Below, in pieces: positions 44,251 to 52,192 of a stretch of 64,000 bases of DNA (within the stretch, counting starts at the first letter, position 1; every line of letters begins with the position of its first letter). A model generated the notes under the pieces. The model saw only the letters and a list, made by a program, of their open reading frames with translations. It had not been told where the DNA came from and searched no databases. Position numbers and translations under genes: made by a program. Source of the stretch: an uncultured Saprospiraceae bacterium (GTDB lineage: Bacteria; Bacteroidota; Bacteroidia; Chitinophagales; Saprospiraceae). The stretch is taken from NCBI GenBank assembly GCA_937921775.1, contig CAKZUK010000001.1:62001-126000 (forward strand), written 5' to 3'.

Positions 44251-44382
44251 CTACCAAATATCGGCGTCGATAATGATATCACTCATAGTGCCTGTACCAC
44301 CTTTCAATTTTTTCAAATCGGTAGTATCAACTTTTTTAATTTGCTTTAATGTGCTTAATTTAGAAATACTTTTTTTAGACAT
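44251..44382 (-). CDS. 43-residue peptide with double-glycine leader (RiPP-like precursor candidate)
   Basis: The frame reads MSKKSISKLSTLKQIKKVDT, then TDLKKLKGG, then TGTMSDIIIDADIW and stop TAG. The leader is basic, helical and ends in LKKLKGG, matching the GG-motif leaders of Bacteroidota RiPP precursors that a C39 peptidase or transporter cleaves. The 14-residue core has Thr30, Thr32, Ser34 and Asp35, Asp39, Asp41, ending in Trp; no Cys. No processing enzyme or transporter is in the window. A weak -7-like TAAATTTC lies just before the start, and no clear RBS is seen. It diverges by 101 bases from the 413-residue helical-repeat gene. Short frames can arise by chance, but the leader motif makes this one credible. 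Confidence 0.65.
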   Translation of the reverse strand: MSKKSISKLSTLKQIKKVDTTDLKKLKGGTGTMSDIIIDADIW

Positions 44383-44483
44383 AACAATGAAATTTATGTG
44401 GTTAATTAATAATTACCTTGTTATTTCTAGTCTGCGAAAAGTTCTATGTAGGCGATTTGTTGAATTGAAAGAATATCAACTCA

Positions 44484-45725
44484 ATGGATAAACGAAGTAA
44501 TACAAGTACTAAGCCAAAGTCTATTTCAAACACCCAAAAGGCATTTGCAGCTTGTAGCGATATGGCTATTCAGATGGAGAAATATGCGAAGCGCGGAGAA
44601 AGTGAGCTTGTTGTTGAAGATGTACTCGCTCATTTCAAAAAAGCTAAAAAATATTTGTTCAATAAACTAGCTGGAGAGTTTGCGACTTTTTTACAACACT
44701 ACTACTACGTAGTTGGGCAAAACGAAAAGCTAGGCGCAAAATTTACCGAATTTGCTTTATATTATAACGAACTAGCTTATTATGAAAAAATAGTAAAGCT
44801 TAAGTTTTCTAGTATTTCCTTTGCTCTTAACCGCACTAAAAGCCCAGACCTTATTCTAGTAACTAGGCTAAAAGAGATTTGTGATGAGCTCAAAGGTTAT
44901 CTAATTTATGACTCTGCCGAAATCTGGATAAGAACTTACCTGTTACTCAATGCTTATGCTACTCACCAGTCTGATTTTAATCTAATCATTAAACAAAGTC
45001 ATGAGGTCATTGAATTTTTAAATAAAAAAGGGATAGAGCGTACTTTTCCTTTTTATAAAGATTTTGCGGTTGCTTATATTCAAACAGGAGATTATGACGC
45101 AGCCGTTGTTGCAATCAATAAAGCGATTGATGGTATCAAAAAAGGAACATCTTCCTGGAGTGTTTTTGTTTATTATCGAGTTATTATCGAACTACATCGA
45201 AAGAATTATCAAAAAGCCTATGAGATCTATCAAGAGGCAGAAAACAAACGCTACATCAAAAAAGATCTTAATAAAGTTATTTACGAAACTTGGTATTTTG
45301 TAAAAGGATACATTAAGTTTTTAATCCTTGCCGGAAAAGTGGAAGCTGAGTCACATCAATTTAAGATTGGTCATTTCCTAAATAGTATCATCGTCTTCAA
45401 TAAAGATAAATCAGGTCATAAAATCAATACACTCATTCTGAAAATAATCCTTCGATTAGATTCTGAAAATGGTAGGGAGAATATCATTAAAGAGCGCTCT
45501 GCGATCAAGAAATATTCAGAAGAAAACTTTGAGCAAGGCTCTCGTGCCCGAATTGTGTTCAGACGATTGCTGCACATTGTACCGGGTGACTTTAATGCTG
45601 AAATTGTTCAGGAAAAGGTGGCAAAAAATGTGGAACCACTTCCTCCATTAAAGGGATATAATCCGGATTTGGAGATGTTGCCTTATGAGGATTTGTGGGA
45701 GATGGTTTTGGAGGTGTTGGATTGA
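44484..45725 (+). CDS. Helical-repeat (TPR-like) protein of unknown function
   Basis: 413 residues, almost entirely alpha-helical. TPR-like helix pairs include AVAYIQTGDYDAAVVAINKA, YRVIIELHRKNYQKAYEIYQ and a charged N-terminus MDKRSNTSTKPKSISNTQKA. No signal peptide, membrane segment or catalytic motif. TPR-type proteins scaffold or bind peptides; RNPP/Rgg regulators use such a fold to sense peptides, but no DNA-binding domain is seen at its N-terminus. Its divergent neighbour is the double-glycine peptide, so a peptide-binding or immunity role is possible (inference). Its last 43 bases overlap the NUDIX gene on the other strand. Confidence 0.82.
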   Translation: MDKRSNTSTKPKSISNTQKAFAACSDMAIQMEKYAKRGESELVVEDVLAHFKKAKKYLFNKLAGEFATFLQHYYYVVGQNEKLGAKFTEFALYYNELAYYEKIVKLKFSSISFALNRTKSPDLILVTRLKEICDELKGYLIYDSAEIWIRTYLLLNAYATHQSDFNLIIKQSHEVIEFLNKKGIERTFPFYKDFAVAYIQTGDYDAAVVAINKAIDGIKKGTSSWSVFVYYRVIIELHRKNYQKAYEIYQEAENKRYIKKDLNKVIYETWYFVKGYIKFLILAGKVEAESHQFKIGHFLNSIIVFNKDKSGHKINTLILKIILRLDSENGRENIIKERSAIKKYSEENFEQGSRARIVFRRLLHIVPGDFNAEIVQEKVAKNVEPLPPLKGYNPDLEMLPYEDLWEMVLEVLD

Positions 45726-46144
45726 TTTGTAAGATAAAATACTTTCTTTAAATAACACTCAACGGCATATCGACTCGCATCAAAATGAGGCTCAGGAAGT
45801 AGCTCCGGAGATACCCATTCCCAGCTCTCACATTTTTCCGGTTCCATCAATGCCGGTTCACCTTCAAATGTAACACACAACAAGTTTACTGAGACATAAT
45901 GTTCCCCCGTTTCACCATAGGTTTCCAAATTATTCGTCACGCAAAACACTTTTGGATTTTGTATTATCAAACCTGTTTCTTCTTGTACTTCTCTGATGGC
46001 TGTCGCTTCAAATGTCTCTCCCATTTCAAGATGTCCACCGGGAATGGAGTAGTAAGGAGATAGCGTATTACGTCGTTTACCAACTAGTATTTTTCCTTCT
46101 TTGTTTTGGATGATGATCCCTATTCCTACTTTTGGCTGCTTCAT
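45683..46144 (-). CDS. NUDIX hydrolase
   Basis: 153 residues. The Nudix box is complete: G37, E43, R51-E52, E55-E56, G58 (GGHLEMGETFEATAIREVQE then ETGL). Substrates of such enzymes are nucleoside diphosphates linked to other groups, e.g. oxidised dNTPs, ADP-ribose or capped RNA; not determinable here. The N-terminus KVGIGIIIQNKEGKILVGKR is the normal first strand. The final ~15 residues (SNTSKTISHKSS) extend into the 3' end of the TPR-like gene on the other strand. Confidence 0.92.
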   Translation of the reverse strand: MKQPKVGIGIIIQNKEGKILVGKRRNTLSPYYSIPGGHLEMGETFEATAIREVQEETGLIIQNPKVFCVTNNLETYGETGEHYVSVNLLCVTFEGEPALMEPEKCESWEWVSPELLPEPHFDASRYAVECYLKKVFYLTNQSNTSKTISHKSS

Positions 46145-46292
46145 TTTTTTGTTTTTTTATTGGCTTGAAATCTGTCGGGCTGGCATTTTTTTGTCAGATG
46201 CGCATAGACTGAAGAGATCACTGGTTTTAATTTTCCAAATCTGCCTTTCCATTACAAACAAGACTGCAAGTCAAATATAAGCATCTAAGATT

Positions 46293-46655
46293 CTAAGTCT
46301 CCTCTCGAATAAACATCTTCGCCAAATAAAGAATAACAAAGCCCATAAGGAATTGGAAAACACCAAGGTAAAACATCGGGGACGTAACATACTCCATCTC
46401 TCCATTCAAGCTCGCCAATATTTTTGCCCCAATCCTAAGTCCTCGATCAGCTATCACAAATACGATCACCCAAGTACGTAGAAAGGTAGCTGTCCAACTA
46501 TGCTCAATAAGAATCAAGGCAATAATAAAGAATTGTAATCCCAGTGGAATGACCGAAAAAAAATCACCAAATGCAATGGCCACAAAGATCTTCCATATTA
46601 GCAATATGGATAGGTAAGTTATCAAAAAATGTCTGACTGCTTGTGTTCGAAACAT
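46293..46655 (-). CDS. Small membrane protein of unknown function
   Basis: 120 residues, three or four membrane segments (FLITYLSILLIWKIFVAIAF; VIPLGLQFFIIALILIEHSW; TWVIVFVIADRGLRIGAKI; MFYLGVFQFLMGFVILYLAK). No recognised family. It is in a minus-strand run, upstream of NUDIX and downstream of the SNF2 gene's terminator; there is no clue to its role. Confidence 0.7.
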   Translation of the reverse strand: MFRTQAVRHFLITYLSILLIWKIFVAIAFGDFFSVIPLGLQFFIIALILIEHSWTATFLRTWVIVFVIADRGLRIGAKILASLNGEMEYVTSPMFYLGVFQFLMGFVILYLAKMFIREET

Positions 46656-46765
46656 GTCGAGAGAATGCGTTGAAAAATGATTTTTACTTATGGTTTTCGT
46701 TTTGAAATGAATCGTAGGTGGATGGGGCTATATATTGAATAAGCTTTGAAAGTAACAAGACCTAA

Positions 46766-46827
46766 AGGAGTGAAGGACAGGCGATGATAAACTTTAGCTA
46801 TCGCCTGTCCTTCTAGTCTTCACTCCT
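46766..46827 (-). terminator. Terminator-like long hairpin after the SNF2 gene
   Basis: AAGGACAGGCGAT (46773-46785) pairs perfectly with ATCGCCTGTCCTT (46800-46812), with outer arms AGGAGTG (46766-46772) and CACTCCT (46821-46827). It lies 10 bases from the stop of the helicase gene. Confidence 0.7.
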
Positions 46828-46836
46828 AGAATCTTC

Positions 46837-49800
46837 TTAAAATTCGCCCTTTATCAAGGCCAATAAATCTGCAGCAGAAAGCTTCGCACTAGCCTCCGTT
46901 CCTTCCAACAAACTATCTGCCAAGTTACGTTTATCAGCATGCAGTTGAACAATCTTCTCCTCAATCGTATTCTCACTAACCAGTCGGTAAATAGTCACCG
47001 GACGCTTTTGTCCAATTCGATGCGCACGATCACTCGCCTGATCTTCCACTGCTGGATTCCACCAAGGATCAAGATGGATAACATAATCGGCAGCAGTTAA
47101 GTTCAGACCAACACCACCAGCTTTTAGAGAAATCAAAAATAAATCGCCTTCGCCTTCTTGGAAAGCATTAATTGATTTTTCGCGTTTAGTCAATGCTGTT
47201 TGACCATCAAGGTATTGGTAGGAAATATTTTCTTCTTGCACCCATTCTTCAATTAGGCGAAGATGTTTTACAAATTGAGAAAAGATAAGTGCCTTATGTC
47301 CGTTTTGAATGAGTTCAGATACAGTTTGCTTTAGCAAATTCATCTTCGAACTTTGAATCTTGGAGTGTGGCATAACCAAGCGAGGATGACAAGCTGCCTG
47401 TCGCATACGCATCAATTCTGCTAAGATTTGAAAACGTTTTTGTCCGCCATCTTCATCTAGTGTAGCCAATTTCTCTAAGGCATTTCGTCGCAAGGCTTCA
47501 TAGAATGAACGTTCTTCTTCTGATAGCTCTACCAAGAGTGTAACTTCCGTTTTCTCAGGTAGTTCAGAAAGTACATCGTTTTTGCGTCGACGCAAAATGA
47601 AGGGCTGTAAGAGGCGTTTTAATTGTTGACTCTTTTCTACATCCTGATTCTTTTCAATCGGGACAGCATATGAATTGTTGAATCGATCAAGCGAACCAAG
47701 TAAACCAGGATTAATGAAATTAAACAGATTCCAAATCTCACCTAGATGATTTTCAATTGGTGTACCTGTTGTCAATACTTTGAAATCACCCTGTAATTTC
47801 ATTGCGGTTTTAGAACGCTTAGTTTGACGGTTTTTTATCGCTTGTGCTTCATCCAAAATGATAGTGGTGAAGGTATGTTCCGATAATAAGACTGCCTCTG
47901 TTTGCATCAAGCCATAACTGGTGATCATGATGTCAAATGGCTTTAGATTTTTTACCATTTCTTTACGATCTCCTTGTCCGAAAAGTAGGGGATTTAGAGA
48001 AGGTGCAAACTTCTCAGTTTCTCTCAACCAATTTCGGGCAACCGATGCTGGAGCTACGATAAGCGTTGCGCCTTTTTCAGCTCGACTGACTATCAGTGCG
48101 AGTGCTTGAATGGTCTTTCCAAGTCCCATATCATCAGCCAGACAGGCACCTACACCCCAATCCGCCAGTTGTGTAAGCCATTGAAAACCACGTTCTTGGT
48201 AATCACGTAATACCGCTTTAAAAGTAGAAGGTACCTTAACCTGAACTTCTTTGATTGCTTCCAATCTTCTTAGTTGTGCATTCCATGCAGCGTCTACTTG
48301 TATATCTTCAATCATGTTGGTAAAACCTTCCATAGCAGGAGCGGCTAGTGAATGAAATTGAAGTTCATCTTCATTGCGAGTTACCATACTATTGATCTCA
48401 CGGAGTTTGCTACGCAGTTGATTTGTAATGGCCAAAAATTTACCTTCACTAACTTCAACAAAGCGCATCGAACTATCACCCACTAGGGCCAATAGTTTTT
48501 GAAAATCCATGATGTGTTTATCGTCTACATTCAGTTTACCTGTAATGCCAAACCAATCATTTTCTTTTTTGATTTGAATGGAAAGGTTGTTGAAAGTAGC
48601 CTCACCAACAATCTTTATTTTTTCACCTTTTGGATGTTCTAGATTAAGTGCTTTGTTTTTATGTAAGGGATCTAGCTCTACCATTACATTGAGACAATCT
48701 TCTATATCGTCAAAGAGCCATTCGCCATTGTAGGGTGTTACTTTTTTGAAACTTGGACAAGCAGCTACCACTTCGTTTGCAAGATTTCGTTCGGCTTCCA
48801 GGTCACGTTTGGTTTGTGTACGGATACCTTTAACTTCAGTAATTACATTGGCACGACCTACGCCTGGTTTGAAATAAGGAGGGTCGGTGATATAAGGTTT
48901 TACAAAGAATTCAATTTTAAAACCTGTACCAATCGGAAGCATGTGAATACAAGGTCTAGGGTCTGCAATGACACCTGGAATATCAATGGCACCTTCTCCC
49001 AGAACAGATTGAATCGTAACTACGTTGGACAGTTTGCCCACCATTTTAATGATTTGATCTTTTGCCTTTTTTGGAACACGTAATTTACCATTTTCCAGCA
49101 GGTTGTTAATTTGTTGGAGGTTACTGTCGACACTTAATAAGTTGTATCGAGTAGGCGTTTCACGGGTTAGATAAATACCTGTATCAGAAAAAGGTTGAGA
49201 GAATTTAATCTCAAAATGATTTCCATCCTCTTCTACTATTAACTCAGGTTTCTGTTCTCTCAGTTCCACACTGACGGTGGGTGCTTCCCAAAGAAATAGG
49301 TATGGGTGATCGACAAGAGCTTTGATTGCTTTTTCGAAATTGAATTCGTGATATTCTTTATTTTGTGCACCCCATCCATTACCAGAAGCATCGATTGCTT
49401 TTGCAACGTTTGCATCCTGTGTTGACATGTAAGGGAGGCCTCCCATGCTAAGTCGTTTGAGGGCAATATTTCTACCAGCGCTCCATTTGCCACCTTTACT
49501 TAAGGTTTGTTCTTTAGGTTGTATTTGTTTGTTTTTGAAATGTATGTAGTATACCAACCTTGTCTTTGGTAAGTGGCTTGGTGCAGCGACCTTTTTATTA
49601 AGTGTGCTAAGGTTGAGTAATGCTTCAAGCGAGCGTTCCCATTTTTCTAAAACGGGGACAATCTTTAGCACACTTTTCACCTTGAGTTGCTTGTTAAGGC
49701 GTTTCCATTCTTTTAGATAGATGCGCTGCTTTTTATCAGTACGTTCTAGTTTGGATAAAATACCAGCAAATTCCATTCGTATCCAAGGGTAATCGTTTTT

Positions 49801-50976
49801 GCCAGCGAGGGTATAATAATGCTCGAGTACTTCAATGTTAATTTTATCAGCTTCGGTTTCTGTCCAGTAAGCTGCAAAGCCCCAGAACAGCCAGTCAATA
49901 CTAGTCACTGCTTCTAATAGCATATTTTCTTCCGCTTGTAGCTTGAAGTTTTGTTGATATTTTGCAGTAGCTCCGAGATAAGCGAATGGTTTATTGAAGG
50001 CAGATTCCTGTGTGTTTTTTACGTAAGTTCCAACTCGATCGAGGTAACCCTTTTCTTGAGTTTGAATGATGGCCAATACGTGAAAAAGACCAGCCAGCGT
50101 TTTGAAGTATTTGTCGGAATTGCCGGTACTTTTTTGAACATTGAGCAAGACCTGATCTAAGTTTTTTAGTGATTTGGTGTAAGAACCTTCTAAAAAATTG
50201 ATCCACCCTTTTCGAGTGAGTAGGGTATTGGTTTTCTTTTCTTTGGCTAGTAGTTTAGTCGCTTTGGCAACGTTACCTTTTAGTAGATAAATAGTGTGAA
50301 GGTAAGGTGTGAAAGAGTTTTTCTGACCTTCAGGTATCTGATCTGATTTGCCTTCAAGGTAAAGGGTTAGTTCATCAATCGAATCTAATTCATAGAGTGA
50401 TTCGAAGAGAACTGTCTTAAGAGCTGAGACTTTTATACCCTCTCCAAAGGTGTCAAAAAGCTCCGCATCAAAGGGAAGAAAGAACTGCTTAAAGAAGCCA
50501 AACTCCTGCCAATCCCTAGCATGGTGACGGCTAATGGCATCAAGAAGCTCATCTGTTCGATCAGTATTGTGCATATATAAGGCCACACGGAGATCGCTGA
50601 TACAAACTTCAAAATTACGCGGACGTTGAGCATATTCTTTGAAAGGATAATACTTGCGAATTTCAGTGTAGTATACCCCAAAGGTCTCTTCTTTTATCGC
50701 GATTCGCATAATGAGTTCCCGGTTGCTGGGTAGGGAAGACATTCGACCATTGGTATTGACATTGATCCAAGTCTCTGTGTCTAATTTGGCTCGAATTTCT
50801 CGGACACGAGTCGCATTTATTTTCTGTCCTTCTTCATCACGAATATTCGATTTTTCGAGGATGCTCATCATGTTACTTTGACTAACAGGCTCGAAAGCGA
50901 TGGATAGAATTTTAAGAAATTCCTGTTCCTCGTAAGGCAGTTGAATAAGTTTAGTTTGAAAGGAAAGAAAGTTCAT
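46837..50976 (-). CDS. SNF2-family helicase with long N-terminal region
   Basis: 1379 residues. The helicase core begins around residue 920: motif I DDMGLGKT (K954), motif II DEAQ (D1042), TGTPIENHLGEIW, and motifs V/VI with SLKAGGVGLNLTAADYVIHL and DRAHRIGQKRPV. The first ~900 residues are unlike common domains: a winged-helix-like start (NIRDEEGQKINATRVREIRA), then TPR-like helices (LYLEGKSDQIPEGQK), and a beta-rich middle (PVSVELREQ...). This is the long SNF2 type of Bacteroidota, an ATP-driven DNA translocase, role probably in repair, transcription or restriction (inference). No methylase or nuclease neighbour. Confidence 0.9.
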   Translation of the reverse strand: MNFLSFQTKLIQLPYEEQEFLKILSIAFEPVSQSNMMSILEKSNIRDEEGQKINATRVREIRAKLDTETWINVNTNGRMSSLPSNRELIMRIAIKEETFGVYYTEIRKYYPFKEYAQRPRNFEVCISDLRVALYMHNTDRTDELLDAISRHHARDWQEFGFFKQFFLPFDAELFDTFGEGIKVSALKTVLFESLYELDSIDELTLYLEGKSDQIPEGQKNSFTPYLHTIYLLKGNVAKATKLLAKEKKTNTLLTRKGWINFLEGSYTKSLKNLDQVLLNVQKSTGNSDKYFKTLAGLFHVLAIIQTQEKGYLDRVGTYVKNTQESAFNKPFAYLGATAKYQQNFKLQAEENMLLEAVTSIDWLFWGFAAYWTETEADKINIEVLEHYYTLAGKNDYPWIRMEFAGILSKLERTDKKQRIYLKEWKRLNKQLKVKSVLKIVPVLEKWERSLEALLNLSTLNKKVAAPSHLPKTRLVYYIHFKNKQIQPKEQTLSKGGKWSAGRNIALKRLSMGGLPYMSTQDANVAKAIDASGNGWGAQNKEYHEFNFEKAIKALVDHPYLFLWEAPTVSVELREQKPELIVEEDGNHFEIKFSQPFSDTGIYLTRETPTRYNLLSVDSNLQQINNLLENGKLRVPKKAKDQIIKMVGKLSNVVTIQSVLGEGAIDIPGVIADPRPCIHMLPIGTGFKIEFFVKPYITDPPYFKPGVGRANVITEVKGIRTQTKRDLEAERNLANEVVAACPSFKKVTPYNGEWLFDDIEDCLNVMVELDPLHKNKALNLEHPKGEKIKIVGEATFNNLSIQIKKENDWFGITGKLNVDDKHIMDFQKLLALVGDSSMRFVEVSEGKFLAITNQLRSKLREINSMVTRNEDELQFHSLAAPAMEGFTNMIEDIQVDAAWNAQLRRLEAIKEVQVKVPSTFKAVLRDYQERGFQWLTQLADWGVGACLADDMGLGKTIQALALIVSRAEKGATLIVAPASVARNWLRETEKFAPSLNPLLFGQGDRKEMVKNLKPFDIMITSYGLMQTEAVLLSEHTFTTIILDEAQAIKNRQTKRSKTAMKLQGDFKVLTTGTPIENHLGEIWNLFNFINPGLLGSLDRFNNSYAVPIEKNQDVEKSQQLKRLLQPFILRRRKNDVLSELPEKTEVTLLVELSEEERSFYEALRRNALEKLATLDEDGGQKRFQILAELMRMRQAACHPRLVMPHSKIQSSKMNLLKQTVSELIQNGHKALIFSQFVKHLRLIEEWVQEENISYQYLDGQTALTKREKSINAFQEGEGDLFLISLKAGGVGLNLTAADYVIHLDPWWNPAVEDQASDRAHRIGQKRPVTIYRLVSENTIEEKIVQLHADKRNLADSLLEGTEASAKLSAADLLALIKGEF

Positions 50977-51175
50977 TTTTTGATTTAAAAATTAGATCTA
51001 TTTCGATGAATTTAATATTTATTTAATATTAGAGTTTATGAACAGAGAATTAGTATGGAGCCCAAATGTTCTTTTAAAAAAAAGCTGTCGTCTCGTCCTC
51101 ACCTTAATAGCTAAGGCTATTAGATTCCGGGCGTTCCTCGGTTTTTCTCAAAAGCCCTATTTGGTTCCTGTACAA

Positions 51176-51213
51176 AATCTCTATGCATAATCTCTATGCA
51201 TAATCTCTATTGC
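51176..51213. repeat. Three tandem 13-base units
   Basis: AATCTCTATGCAT at 51176-51188 and 51189-51201, then AATCTCTATTGC at 51202-51213. It lies in the non-coding region upstream of the SNF2 gene; it may be a slippage product or protein-binding array. Confidence 0.8.
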
Positions 51214-51462
51214 AAGATGTTTATTTGCAATGCGAAATAAAAATTAAAGTCTAATACAGATTTAATAAGTTAGATTTTGCTATAATTGACTGTTTGTCAG
51301 TCCCTTATGAGCGTTGTTTTCTCTAATTGAAAATTGAATTCCAATTTTTTTGCTAAACGCACAAAGGTAGTTAAAGGAGAAGATAAAGAGAAACTATTTG
51401 TCTTAAATCAGAAAAGTATTTGGCTAAACAAAACGGCAGCGGACGGGGAGTCGGCTGCCACC

Positions 51463-51511
51463 ACTCGATTTTGTATTTTCCCCGATAGCTGTAGTTTGGG
51501 GAAAGTCGAGT
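51463..51511. terminator. Nested dyad downstream of GNAT gene
   Basis: Outer ACTCGA (51463-51468) / TCGAGT (51506-51511) encloses TTTCCCC (51477-51483) / GGGGAAA (51498-51504). It is 51 bases beyond the stop of the minus-strand acetyltransferase. In the plus direction it ends in TTTTC; a terminator is plausible. Confidence 0.4.
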
Positions 51512-51561
51512 TTTCTTCTTTCGAAAGAATGTACTACAAAGTATAGATAAAAGTTGAAAAT

Positions 51562-52074
51562 TTATAGGTTAGAGAGATTTTTTTTGATTAGATGATAGGT
51601 TGCACAGGGAAGGCCCTGCCAAGTGCCCATTTCTTTCAATACAAAACCACATTTTTCCAATATTTTTTTAGAACCAATATTCTCCGGATCGATAAGTGCA
51701 ATCAATTCTTTCGCCTCTTTTTTAACTTCAGAGCGTTCAATCATCCGTTTCGAAACTTCAGTACCATACCCTTGCCTCCAAAACGCTTTGTGCAAAACAT
51801 AACCAATTTCTGCCTGCTCTTCTCCCGTAAACACAAATTTCGCCAAGCCAACATAGTCCTTCGTCTCCTTATGAAAAACCGCATAAACTTCTGACTCATC
51901 CTTAGCAGCATTGATGGCCAGTATCTTTTGAAAACGAGCCTTCGATTCAGATTCCGTATGTGCTTTGCCGTTGATATGCTTCATCAATTCGTCACTCATG
52001 GTAAGCTGAAGGTATAATGGCTCATCATTGGGTTCGTAAGCTCGATAGCTGAGTCGGGTGGAGTAGAAGCTCAT
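51562..52074 (-). CDS. GNAT acetyltransferase
   Basis: 170 residues. It opens with STRLSYRAYEPNDEPLYLQL and has the acetyl-CoA site YVLHKAFWRQGYGTEVSKRM. It belongs with RimJ/RimL-type acetyltransferases; the substrate is unknown. Single gene, start MSFYSTRLSYR. No signal peptide. Confidence 0.9.
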   Translation of the reverse strand: MSFYSTRLSYRAYEPNDEPLYLQLTMSDELMKHINGKAHTESESKARFQKILAINAAKDESEVYAVFHKETKDYVGLAKFVFTGEEQAEIGYVLHKAFWRQGYGTEVSKRMIERSEVKKEAKELIALIDPENIGSKKILEKCGFVLKEMGTWQGLPCATYHLIKKNLSNL

Positions 52075-52192
52075 TGATCTAGTGTTTTAATCCTTTAAAT
52101 GTGGTGTGAATTATTTGAAAAATATTTTACTTTATCGTAATTTTCTTGGTAATTGTTTTGTCGCATTTTTCAAAAACTATTTATAAGAATTC

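Larger units (their letters stand above)
50977..51561. other. Intergenic region with small repeats and dyads
   Basis: 585 bases without a convincing gene; small frames (e.g. 51038-51190 plus, 51334-51546 plus) look random. It holds TAATAGC/GCTATTA near 51106-51122, three tandem 13-base units, ATTGCAA/TTGCAAT near 51209-51231, GGCAGC/GCTGCC (51435-51459), the TTTCCCC/GGGGAAA dyad inside ACTCGA/TCGAGT (51463-51511), and a 14-base palindrome TTCTTTC/GAAAGAA (51516-51529). Confidence 0.55.

Noticed and set aside
44273..44491. 72-residue plus-strand frame opposite the GG peptide
   Set aside because: It is antisense to the better-supported peptide and overlaps the start of the helical-repeat gene.
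51038..51190. 50-residue plus-strand frame upstream of the SNF2 gene
   Set aside because: It ends inside the tandem 13-base units and has no recognisable features.
51176..51213. CRISPR mini-array
   Set aside because: The 13-base units abut without spacers.
51334..51546. 70-residue plus-strand frame in the 51 kb gap
   Set aside because: It runs through dyads and palindromes, has no domain or signal, and looks non-coding.
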